Origin: an uncultured Methylobacter sp.
GTDB taxonomy: Bacteria; Pseudomonadota; Gammaproteobacteria; Methylococcales; Methylomonadaceae
Reading direction: 5' to 3'
Assembly: GCA_903831545.1 (NCBI GenBank)
Contig: CAIKYI010000724.1
Coordinates: forward strand, 1 to 8,070
DNA: 8,070 bases
Part shown: positions 1 through 6,024 of the stretch, in pieces
Numbering within the stretch: the first letter of the stretch is position 1
Layout of the letters: the number at the start of each line of letters is the position of its first letter
Program-made: the position numbers and the translations under genes
Notes under the pieces: model-generated
Databases searched by the model: none
Told to the model about the DNA's origin: nothing
The model's input: only the letters and a program-made list of their open reading frames with translations

Positions 1-2
1 AT

Positions 3-146
3 GTACCACAACATGTTGAGAATGCATATAATGATTATCTTCAAAGAAGATATGAGTTTTTGACATCATATGGACAAATCATTATTGCTGTATTAATCGC
101 TTTAGTTCTAACAATTTTACTGTTAACAAAAACCCAGTTGCCTTAA
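3..146 (+). CDS. C-terminal end of a membrane-anchored protein (partial)
   Basis: The frame is open from the window edge to a TAA at 144-146, giving 47 C-terminal residues; the start lies outside the window. The tail has a polar, charged part with an Arg-Arg pair at about residues 17-18 (visible numbering). One hydrophobic segment of about 18 residues rich in Ile, Leu, Val and Ala follows (about residues 25-42), then the short polar end TKTQLP. This looks like a single C-terminal membrane helix, with the bulk of the protein upstream and probably cytoplasmic by the positive-inside rule. I do not recognise the family. It may be a chance open frame, but the long hydrophobic helix and sensible codon use argue for a real gene end. 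No terminator hairpin is visible right after the stop. Confidence 0.5.
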   Translation, partial: VPQHVENAYNDYLQRRYEFLTSYGQIIIAVLIALVLTILLLTKTQLP

Positions 147-225
147 TGTAAAATAGCAAAACGTAAAAACTTTAATTAATTCTACTTTCAATAAATAAGC
201 GCGTCATACTCGTCGGGAAGCAGGT

Positions 226-300
226 ATCCAGGGCCATGGATGGCTGATCCATGGTATCTGGATTTGTTGCGCGTAAAACGAGTCCGGCAAGTAATGCCGG
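226..300. repeat. Palindromic intergenic repeat (two adjacent hairpins)
   Basis: Two inverted repeats lie side by side. The first pairs ATCCAG plus CCATGGAT (226-231, 234-241) with ATCCATGG plus CTGGAT (247-254, 258-263), with a 2/3-base internal mismatch and a 5-base loop. The second pairs CCGGCA (284-289) with TGCCGG (295-300) around AGTAA. The composition is more GC-rich than the flanks. It resembles the dispersed REP-like 'CCGGAATCCAG' type elements common in gammaproteobacterial intergenic DNA. Only one copy is in the window, so dispersal is inferred. Confidence 0.55.
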
Positions 301-318
301 AATGATGATCTTGGATAG

Positions 319-351
319 TGTGATCAGGTAATCTGATAAATCATGATCACA
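319..351. promoter_or_regulatory. TGTGATCA dyad upstream of the lipocalin gene
   Basis: A perfect 8-base inverted repeat, TGTGATCA (319-326) and TGATCACA (344-351), with a 17-base AT-rich spacer. It lies about 90 bases before the lipocalin start. It could be an operator or a hairpin. The half-sites contain the TGTGA/TCACA motif of CRP/FNR-type sites, but the spacing is far from the usual 6 bases. A second small hairpin, GTACC/GGTAC with a 5-base loop, is at 373-387. No convincing -35/-10 pair was found around it. Confidence 0.3.
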
Positions 352-438
352 TGAAATAAAGCTTTGCGTGATGTACCTTCGTGGTACTGTTCTTTATGGG
401 CTTTAAAAAACTTTAATAAAATATTACAGGAATATGGC

Positions 439-951
439 ATGAGAAAAACATTGATACTGTGGGTCGTTTTATTGACCGGTTGCACGGGAATTCCAGAGGG
501 AATTACAGCCGTAGACGGTTTTGACGTCAATCGCTATCTGGGTACCTGGTATGAAGTCGCCAGACTTGATCATCGTTTTGAAAGAGGCCTGGAAAATATT
601 TCTGCAACTTATACCTTGCGTGAAGATGGTGGCGTTGATGTGCTTAATAAAGGTTGGGATATTAAGGCCGGTGAATGGCATGAGGCACAAGGCAAGGCTT
701 ATTTTGTAGATCAGCCGGATAAGGGTATGCTTAAAGTGTCTTTTTTTGGCCCGTTTTATGGCGGCTATAATATTATTGAGCTGGATAAACAAGGATATTC
801 TTATTCGATGATAGCCGGTCCGGATCGCTCGTATTTCTGGATATTATCCCGAACCAAACAGCTTCCCGAAGCAACCTTAAAGGCCTTGGTTGAGCATGCC
901 AAAGCGTTGGGATTTGCCAGCGATGAGTTTATTTTTGCTCGGCATGATTAG
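439..951 (+). CDS. blc: Blc-like outer-membrane lipocalin lipoprotein
   Basis: A 170-residue bacterial lipocalin: an eight-stranded beta-barrel lipoprotein that binds hydrophobic ligands such as fatty acids or lysophospholipids and is thought to help with envelope stress or lipid storage. The N-terminus is a lipoprotein signal (MRK, a hydrophobic run, then lipobox L-T-G-C with Cys15). The residue after Cys15 is Thr, not Asp, which fits outer-membrane sorting. The lipocalin signature GTWYEVAR with its invariant Gly-x-Trp is at residues 35-42, followed by DHRFERG as in Blc. GGYNIIELD (108-116) and GPDRSYFWILSR (127-138) match the later conserved strands, including the final Arg. I chose ATG 439 over an in-frame TTG at 364 because it gives a clean signal peptide and has AGGAA at 428-432, six bases ahead. 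Length fits the family. A truncated second copy lies at about 2499-2709. Confidence 0.9.
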   Translation: MRKTLILWVVLLTGCTGIPEGITAVDGFDVNRYLGTWYEVARLDHRFERGLENISATYTLREDGGVDVLNKGWDIKAGEWHEAQGKAYFVDQPDKGMLKVSFFGPFYGGYNIIELDKQGYSYSMIAGPDRSYFWILSRTKQLPEATLKALVEHAKALGFASDEFIFARHD

Positions 952-1604
952 TTGGATTTTAGTGATGATCATTTGGTCATAATATTGCACGGCCTTTTAC
1001 AGGATAGGGCCTGAGAAGGCTATGAGTCAGATCAGATCGGCATATTACTTCGTCTATATGATTTGTCGGTTAGACAGATGAGCATCGACAGCACGACGGT
1101 AAAAAGCTTACGTATTGATACCAATGGTTTTTTTTTAAAAACAAGACTACCATTAAAACCTATCTTGTAAGTGGTAATTCGTAATACGTTAAAAATATAA
1201 ACAAATTTATAGATTGCGCTTGTTTAAGCCCCATTTTTCAAAGTAAGAGGCATCCTTAGCAGGCAGCTATAATTAATGATGCAATCCTGAGAAACAGAAT
1301 AATATTGTTTTTCCTTTTTTTTAGATTCTGTGAAGCACTTAAGCAACCTTGCAGCTCAATTAACAGATCTTAAAAAATAATATTCAATTCCCATTAAGTC
1401 TTCATTGATCTTACGTAGTGATGCTTAGGGTCGATGCACCGCTTCACAAGATTGGCTAAGGCTTTTGCAGAATGTGCAAATTCGCTTTTGTTATTAAATT
1501 CTGCTTAACAGGCATTGCCAAGAGCTATGCAGTATCTGAAAAATACACAGTCGGATCTGCGTATTATTGATAACAGCTAAACAAAGCACCGGAGCAACTA
1601 TCTT
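952..1604. other. 653-base gap, mostly decayed or non-coding DNA
   Basis: No convincing intact gene on either strand. It is AT-rich, with stops in all frames and homopolymer runs (nine T at 1128-1136). Two short open stretches have protein-like composition: one on + at 1015-1170 (see separate entry), and one on - at 1394-1504 (36 codons, reading ...LVKRCIDPKHHYVRSMKT then stop) without a usable start. GGAG at 1591-1594 is the probable ribosome site of the next gene. No clear promoter or terminator was seen. Confidence 0.5.
1015..1170 (+). pseudogene. Possible remnant of an IS4/IS5-type transposase
   Basis: An open stretch of 51 codons between stops contains MSIDSTTVKS (about 1078-1107). This resembles the first catalytic block of IS4/IS5-type DDE transposases, where an Asp in a motif like IDSTxVKxH begins the active site. 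The family's following His is replaced here by Leu, the frame soon runs into a poly-T tract and a stop, and no further transposase blocks or inverted-repeat ends were found. Even if the similarity is real, the gene is dead. A chance match over about ten residues is quite possible. Confidence 0.22.
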
Positions 1605-2294
1605 ATGACGACAAATTCATTCATGCCCAATAACGACGGAAGCAGAGCTGATTTTTTAGAGCATCTAAGCGCTACGTTACCCCATTATGCCGAGCTTTTA
1701 AACGTCAGCACCGAAGACTTGGATTCCCTTAAAGCCGATACGGCCTGTTTTCGCTATACACTACAAACCATGTACGACATGCAAACCTATGGCCAGCATT
1801 GGACCGCTTATAAAAAACTGTTGCGTGATGGCGGAAGCGGCAATGCAGATTGGCCGGTTGCCCCCAAATTGGCCGAGCCGATTCCTGCCGCCGTCAGTCC
1901 GGGTATAATACCAAGGCTATCGGCATTGGCGGCTCGCCTTAAAACGCATAAGAATTACACGACAGCCATTGGCCAGGATCTGTGGATAATTGGTACGACC
2001 CTTACCATTGATCCCGGTACCTGGAAGCCCATTTTAAATATACAAAATAACGCTGGGCATCCTATTATTACCTGGACCAAAGGCAAAGCCAATGCGCTGG
2101 AAATATGGGTAGATAGAGGGGATGGCAATAACTTTGTTTTCCTTACCATCAATACCATGCCCAATACCACAGACCTTAGTCCACTACCGGCTTCAGGTGT
2201 TAGTGCTGCCTGGAAGTATAAAGCTATTTATCTGTACCATGACGAGCGAGTTGGCCAGTGGAGTGACGTCATCAGTATAGCTGTAGGCGGATGA
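1605..2294 (+). CDS. Uncharacterised 229-residue protein, helical N-terminus and Fn3-like C-terminus
   Basis: I cannot name this protein. There is no signal peptide or membrane segment, so it is probably cytoplasmic or released by a non-Sec route. The first 75 or so residues look alpha-helical (FLEHLSATLPHYAELL, then a second helix ending near YKKLLRDGG). A Pro/Ala-rich linker follows at about residues 84-110. The C-terminal part, about 115-229, looks like beta strands: ALEIWVDRGDG at 164-174, FVFLTINTMPNTTDL next, and VGQWSDVISIAV at 216-227. From memory, this layout matches a widespread family of unnamed bacterial proteins in which a small helical domain precedes a fibronectin-III-like domain ending in a 'GxWS' strand. 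The ATG has GGAG ten bases ahead (1591-1594), a slightly long spacing. It stands alone between the lipocalin and the lipocalin remnant, with no operon partner. Confidence 0.75.
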   Translation: MTTNSFMPNNDGSRADFLEHLSATLPHYAELLNVSTEDLDSLKADTACFRYTLQTMYDMQTYGQHWTAYKKLLRDGGSGNADWPVAPKLAEPIPAAVSPGIIPRLSALAARLKTHKNYTTAIGQDLWIIGTTLTIDPGTWKPILNIQNNAGHPIITWTKGKANALEIWVDRGDGNNFVFLTINTMPNTTDLSPLPASGVSAAWKYKAIYLYHDERVGQWSDVISIAVGG

Positions 2295-2303
2295 TTTTGG
2301 GTT

Positions 2304-2366
2304 AGGGTAACAGGTATATTCTCATTACCCTGAACGCACTGCCGGACATTTTTTTTCAGCCGGACA
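2304..2366. repeat. Inverted repeat and GCCGGACA direct repeat after the 229-residue gene
   Basis: AGGGTAA (2304-2310) pairs with TTACCCT (2325-2331) around a 14-base loop, starting about ten bases after the stop codon. Downstream, GCCGGACA occurs twice in direct orientation (2341-2348 and 2359-2366) around an eight-T run (2349-2356). The T-run is 17 bases past the hairpin, so this is not a textbook terminator, though weak termination is possible. The direct repeats could be a scar of an excised element. Confidence 0.35.
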
Positions 2367-2394
2367 CTAGTTTATTTGTAATGCTGTCTGCAGC

Positions 2395-2477
2395 ACGATA
2401 GGACGATAGGATGCAGAATGCATTGAGGCGCATCAAATTGCGAAGTGATGCGCCTCAATGCGTCGGCAGCATCCTAT
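2395..2477. repeat. Strong inverted-repeat element (REP/MITE-like)
   Basis: A perfect 16-base stem: GCATTGAGGCGCATCA (2420-2435) pairs with TGATGCGCCTCAATGC (2446-2461) around a 10-base loop (2436-2445). Outside an internal loop of 5/7 bases, ATAGGATGC (2406-2414) pairs with GCATCCTAT (2469-2477), giving a roughly 72-base hairpin. ACGATAGG is duplicated in tandem at its left edge (2395-2402, 2403-2410). To the right, GGCTAACGCACC (2479-2490) resembles the 'GGTGCGTTAGCC' dispersed repeats of many proteobacteria. No gene is inside. No T-run follows, so a terminator is unlikely. It directly abuts the truncated lipocalin copy. Confidence 0.65.
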
Positions 2478-2498
2478 AGGCTAACGCACCTTATCGCG

Positions 2499-2709
2499 TT
2501 TATTTTGTTGAGCAGCCGGCAAGGGTATGCTTAAAGTACCTTTTTTCGGTCCTTTTTATGGCGGCTATAATATTATTGAGCTGGATAAACAGGCGTATTC
2601 TTATTCGATGATAGCCGGGCCGGATCGTTCTTATTTTTGGATATTATTCCGAACAAAACAACTGCTCGAAGCAACTTTAAATGCATTGATTGAACATTCC
2701 AATAATTAA
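2499..2709 (+). pseudogene. Truncated second copy of the lipocalin 3' end
   Basis: From about 2499 the DNA aligns with the intact lipocalin from about position 698. By hand count, 23 of 180 positions differ between 721-900 and 2521-2700 (about 87% identity). The copy lacks the signal peptide, the GxW strand and everything before about residue 87, so it cannot form a barrel. One base is missing near 2519-2521 relative to the intact gene (CCGGCAAGGG against CCGGATAAGGG), shifting the frame before the internal ATG at 2527. From that ATG, 60 residues remain open (MLKVPFFGPFYGGYNIIELD onward) to TAA 2707-2709, with changes such as S to P, S to F and P to L. Several differences are silent, so the source was probably a functional paralogue or allele before truncation. 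Expression of the 60-residue remainder is unlikely. Confidence 0.85.
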
Positions 2710-2807
2710 TTTTAATGGTATAAGTAATTGAATAAAATCAAAATCAGTAAATAAAATTTGGGCGATATTTCCGACTTGAATCTGTTAAGCATGAAAGGCA
2801 AACGTTT

Positions 2808-2867
2808 AAGGAGTTACAGCTATTTGTGACTCATAGTCACGAAAAAATGTCAGTAACCCCTTTTTTT
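2808..2867 (+). terminator. Nested hairpin with T-run, probable terminator
   Basis: Outer stem AAGGAGTTAC (2808-2817) pairs with GTAACCCCTT (2853-2862) with one mismatch. The right arm runs into a T tract (2861-2867). An inner perfect hairpin, GTGACT/AGTCAC (2826-2831, 2835-2840) with a CAT loop, sits between them. On the + strand this has the form of a Rho-independent terminator, though its 35-base interior with a second stem is longer than usual. It would insulate the downstream polysaccharide operon from upstream transcription. Confidence 0.45.
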
Positions 2868-2996
2868 AAGGTATAGTTGCCGTCTTTTTATAGTTTGTGA
2901 GCTTCTTGCGGCTTTGGCGAGATAAAAAGTATTGACTATAGTTCGTTTGAGTGGTTAAGGTTGCAACTTTTTGATAAATAACGACTCTTTTTTTAC

Positions 2997-3002
2997 TATA
3001 AT
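2997..3002 (+). promoter_or_regulatory. Candidate -10 box for the polysaccharide operon
   Basis: TATAAT is a perfect sigma-70 -10 hexamer, about 148 bases before the asnB-like start and after the terminator-like hairpin. The best -35-like hexamer, TTGATA (2971-2976), is 20 bases away, longer than the usual 16-18. There is no TGn extension. It may be an activator-dependent promoter or a chance match in AT-rich DNA. Confidence 0.28.
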
Positions 3003-3149
3003 GTGATTTTTCAAGATCGGGCCCTGTCATTTTACATATGCCTACCCATTACAATGATGAGAACTATTTTGAATGTTTTTTAAATTGTTATACATCAAAG
3101 TTTAGGGTATCCGAGTCAATGGAATTAAATGCTAAGGTAGCAAACTAAG

Positions 3150-5078
3150 ATGTGTGGAATTGCCGGTATATTTGCTACTAAAGCATCATCGCCGTCGGAT
3201 ATTTCATTGACGATTGATCGAATGGTGCAAACCATTGAACATCGCGGTCCGGATGATCATGGCACATGGGTTAATTCGGGAATTGCGCTCGGTCACGCAC
3301 GACTGTCAATTATTGATTTGTCGTCTGCTGGGCATCAACCAATGTCCAATGAAGATAATAATATTCAAATCGTCTTTAATGGTGAAATATACAACTTCGT
3401 CGAGCTACGTGCTGAACTAAAAGGGCTCGGTTACTATTTTAAAAGCCATACCGATACCGAAGTCATTCTTAATGGCTTTTACTGCTGGGGCGAGCAGGTA
3501 TTTCAACGTTTGCGGGGTATGTTTTCCGTTGCACTGTGGGATCAACGCTCTGAGAAGCTGGTTCTGGCACGGGATCGTGTTGGTAAGAAGCCTTTGTTTT
3601 ATGCTTGGCAGGGCGAAGTACTGCTGTTCGGCTCAGAAATAAAAGCCATACTCGCGTGGCCCGGGTTTAAACGCGAGCCTGATTACGAGGCTATCCATCA
3701 TTACCTGACACTCCAATATATCCCGGCACCTTGGTCGGCATTCAAGGGAATAAAAAAACTCCCGCAGGCTTGTTATATGGTTGTTACCCGCGATGGGCAG
3801 GCCGCCATACAAAAATACTGGTCGCTTCCTGAGCCATTACACACGCATCACAGACCATTGCAGGAGTTAAAGGAAGAGCTTGTTACCCTGCTTGATGAAA
3901 GCGTGCGGATGCGTATGATTTCCGATGTGCCATTAGGCGCATTTCTTTCTGGCGGTGTTGATTCATCAGCTATCGTCGCGATGATGGCTCGTCACACCAG
4001 CGGTCGTGTCAAAACTTTCTGTATTGGTTTTGATGAGGCTGACTACGATGAACGTACTTATGCACGCATAGTCGCGGAACGTTATGATACCGATCATCAT
4101 GATATGGTGGTACGACCCGATGCCGCTGCAATCTTGCCGCTGCTTACATGGCATTACAACGAGCCATTTGCTGACCCCTCAGCAATTCCCACTTATTACG
4201 TTGCACAAATCGCACGACAACATGTTACCGTTGCCCTTAACGGCGATGGAGGGGATGAAAGCTTCCTGGGTTACAGTCGGTATTCACAATGCTTGCAAAC
4301 TGAATGGATCAGTAGCTTGCCACGACCCTTGCGGCAGCTTGCTTCTCGTATAGTCCAAGCCATTCCGCCAGACGTAGACCGTTACCGAGCTTTAAGAGTT
4401 GCTCGCCGCTGGCTATCCTATGTAAGTGAAATGGATTCTCGTCGCTATGCTCCATCCATGGCTTACTTTTATGAGCATGACAAGGTTGCCGGCTACGACC
4501 GCCATTTACGACCATTTCTCGGCAAGTCGTCGCTAGATCTTCTTGAGCCCTATTTCCAGCAATCTACTTCTTATGTAGGTGGCGCAGCTTGGGCCGATAT
4601 CCATACCTATCTACCCGATGATTTACTGGTAAAAGTCGATATTGCTACTATGGCTCATGGTTTAGAGGCTAGATCACCTTTATTGGATCATAAACTGATG
4701 GAATGGGCGGCCCGTATTCCAGCCGCACAAAAAATGGAAAAGGGTATTACAAAATCTATCCTTAAGTCAGCTTTGGAGCCTTTGCTGCCGAACGAGATTC
4801 TCTATCGTCCTAAAATGGGCTTTGGCGTACCGATTGATGAATGGCTAAAAGGCGAGCTCAAAGACTTTGCCTATGACACCTTGCTCAGCACTCAGGCCCG
4901 ACAAAGAGGTTTGATCACGCCAGGTTATGTTAAAACCATGTTGGATGAACATTGCGCTGGTATTCGGCTGCACCATACCCGTTTGTGGGCATTACTAATG
5001 CTTGAACTCTGGTTTCAGATGTGGATTGATCCAGCCGACGCTCCGCTGTCACCACCCGCTACACCCCAATTGAAATGA
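3150..5078 (+). CDS. asnB: Asparagine-synthetase-type amidotransferase (AsnB family)
   Basis: A 642-residue glutamine-dependent amidotransferase. It takes ammonia from glutamine and, after ATP activation, amidates a carboxyl group. The N-terminal class II glutaminase domain starts MCGIAGIF with the nucleophile Cys2 exposed after Met removal. HRGPDD is at 31-36, Arg51 in HARLSIID, NGEIYN at 77-82 and HTDTEV with Asp102 at 100-105. The C-terminal synthetase domain has the PPi loop SGGVDSS at 267-273, NGDGGDE at 364-370 and GLEARSPLLDH at about 504-514. All key residues are present, so it should be active. It leads an operon with a methyltransferase 13 bases on, a glycosyltransferase and an FkbM protein. 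In such loci AsnB homologues (WbpS is an example) are proposed to convert a sugar uronic acid to its amide instead of making free asparagine. That role is inferred from context; plain asparagine synthesis remains possible. Confidence 0.92.
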   Translation: MCGIAGIFATKASSPSDISLTIDRMVQTIEHRGPDDHGTWVNSGIALGHARLSIIDLSSAGHQPMSNEDNNIQIVFNGEIYNFVELRAELKGLGYYFKSHTDTEVILNGFYCWGEQVFQRLRGMFSVALWDQRSEKLVLARDRVGKKPLFYAWQGEVLLFGSEIKAILAWPGFKREPDYEAIHHYLTLQYIPAPWSAFKGIKKLPQACYMVVTRDGQAAIQKYWSLPEPLHTHHRPLQELKEELVTLLDESVRMRMISDVPLGAFLSGGVDSSAIVAMMARHTSGRVKTFCIGFDEADYDERTYARIVAERYDTDHHDMVVRPDAAAILPLLTWHYNEPFADPSAIPTYYVAQIARQHVTVALNGDGGDESFLGYSRYSQCLQTEWISSLPRPLRQLASRIVQAIPPDVDRYRALRVARRWLSYVSEMDSRRYAPSMAYFYEHDKVAGYDRHLRPFLGKSSLDLLEPYFQQSTSYVGGAAWADIHTYLPDDLLVKVDIATMAHGLEARSPLLDHKLMEWAARIPAAQKMEKGITKSILKSALEPLLPNEILYRPKMGFGVPIDEWLKGELKDFAYDTLLSTQARQRGLITPGYVKTMLDEHCAGIRLHHTRLWALLMLELWFQMWIDPADAPLSPPATPQLK

Positions 5079-5091
5079 GCGACGATACCTT

Positions 5092-6024
5092 ATGAGCACA
5101 CTAGTTTGGCTTCTTCTATACCGTGGCATTAAGTCAATATTTGTTACCCCGCCTGTTGGAACCGGAGGTACCGTCTCGGCCGAGTATTGCTATTCCGTTT
5201 ATTTGCGTCACTTGGTTATGGCAGCCCGGCATGGTATGGCAACAGATCCGCTTACGGTTGTTGAACTCGGTCCGGGTGATTCGCTCGGCATAGGCTTAAT
5301 GGCGCTGCTCACTGGAGCCGAGCAATATTACGCTCTTGATGCAGTCCGGCATGCATCGACTAAAATCAATCTTGTTATTTTTGATGAACTGGTAAAGTTA
5401 CTCACTGACCGAGCACCAATCCCATCGGGCGGCGATTACGCAGAAATACTGCCCGAGCTAGATGATTACACGTTTCCAGCGCAGATACTCAGTGAAGCCA
5501 GACTTACACAATCCCTGGAGGTTGATCGCCTAAACCTTTTTCGGCAAGCACTAGCGGGTGATCTGACAACCAGCTCCATTCGCTACATTGCACCTATGGG
5601 TCGGATGCACGAAATTCCGGCAGAGAGTGTTGATCTCATACTGTCTCAAGCAGTCATGGAGCATGTTGATCAACTTGAAGAGTCCTACACAGAGTGCTTT
5701 CGCTGCCTAAAGCCGGGCGGATTTATGTCGCACCAGATTGATCTGCGTTGCCACGATACAGCTTCTGAGTGGAACGGTCACTGGCAGTACTCCAATCTAA
5801 CCTGGCGTTTAATGCGAGGAAGTCGGCCTTGGTTTATTAATCGCCAGCCATGTTCAACGCATATTGATTTGGTTAAACAAACGGGCTTTAGCCTTCGTGC
5901 TCAAATCACACAACGGGGTAATTGCGGCATTTCGCGCAAACAACTGGCGAATAAATTCCATAAGCTTTCCGAAAGCGATTTACTAACAGCAGGAATTTTC
6001 ATCTTGGCGAGCAAGCCCGAATGA
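5092..6024 (+). CDS. Class I SAM-dependent methyltransferase
   Basis: A 310-residue methyltransferase with a Rossmann fold. Motif I, VVELGPGDSLG, is at residues 56-66. An acidic residue that should contact the SAM ribose is Asp83 in YYALDAV. A motif IV-like block (SVDLILSQAVMEHV), a helix (YTECFRCL) and the motif VI-like KPGGFMSHQIDL follow, as in the Methyltransf_11/25 group. An insert of about 90 residues between motif II and the IV-like block (roughly 90-180) is longer than in minimal enzymes and may form a substrate lid. The first 20 residues are mildly hydrophobic (LVWLLLYRGIKSIF), perhaps a membrane-associating helix and not a clear signal peptide. It begins 13 bases after the amidotransferase and overlaps the glycosyltransferase start by ATGA. 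The likely job is methylating a sugar or lipid-linked glycan intermediate; the acceptor atom is unknown. Confidence 0.85.
   Translation: MSTLVWLLLYRGIKSIFVTPPVGTGGTVSAEYCYSVYLRHLVMAARHGMATDPLTVVELGPGDSLGIGLMALLTGAEQYYALDAVRHASTKINLVIFDELVKLLTDRAPIPSGGDYAEILPELDDYTFPAQILSEARLTQSLEVDRLNLFRQALAGDLTTSSIRYIAPMGRMHEIPAESVDLILSQAVMEHVDQLEESYTECFRCLKPGGFMSHQIDLRCHDTASEWNGHWQYSNLTWRLMRGSRPWFINRQPCSTHIDLVKQTGFSLRAQITQRGNCGISRKQLANKFHKLSESDLLTAGIFILASKPE

Larger units (their letters stand above)
2710..3149. other. 440-base AT-rich leader before the amidotransferase operon
   Basis: No gene is seen. It holds the hairpin at 2808-2867, then CTTTTTAT (2884-2891) and ATAAAAAG (2922-2929), which could pair around a 30-base loop, and a TATAAT box at 2997-3002 (see separate entry). 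A second weak -35/-10-like pair is TTGAAT (3069-3074) and TACATC (3091-3096), spaced 16. AAGG at 3134-3137, twelve bases before the amidotransferase ATG, is a weak ribosome site. The long leader suggests the operon promoter lies here. Confidence 0.5.

Noticed and set aside
364..438. Possible 25-residue N-terminal extension of the lipocalin from a TTG codon
   Set aside because: The ATG at 439 gives a clean lipoprotein signal peptide and has a good ribosome site; the extension would bury the signal.
1394..1504. Minus-strand open stretch of 36 codons with protein-like composition (LVKRCIDPKHHYVRSMKT)
   Set aside because: There is no usable start codon before the final residues, stops lie on both sides, and I recognise no family. 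It may be a relic but cannot be supported as a gene.
2395..2490. CRISPR-like repeats
   Set aside because: There is one inverted element and one 8-base tandem repeat, with no regular spacer array and no cas genes.
2527..2709. A separate small 60-residue protein gene
   Set aside because: It is the 3' part of a broken lipocalin copy, with an upstream frameshift and no ribosome site of its own.
3131..3145. GCTAAGGTAGC resembling the ops/JUMPstart element (GGCGGTAGC) of RfaH-controlled polysaccharide operons
   Set aside because: Only the GGTAGC core matches, it overlaps the ribosome-site region, and the wider JUMPstart context is absent.
3966..4515. Open frames on both strands inside the amidotransferase gene
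   Set aside because: They are shadows of a strongly conserved coding sequence and have no recognisable protein features.
5075..5095. ATGA overlap at the asnB stop as start of the next gene
   Set aside because: That frame runs only six codons to a stop (5093-5095); the methyltransferase starts at 5092 in another frame.
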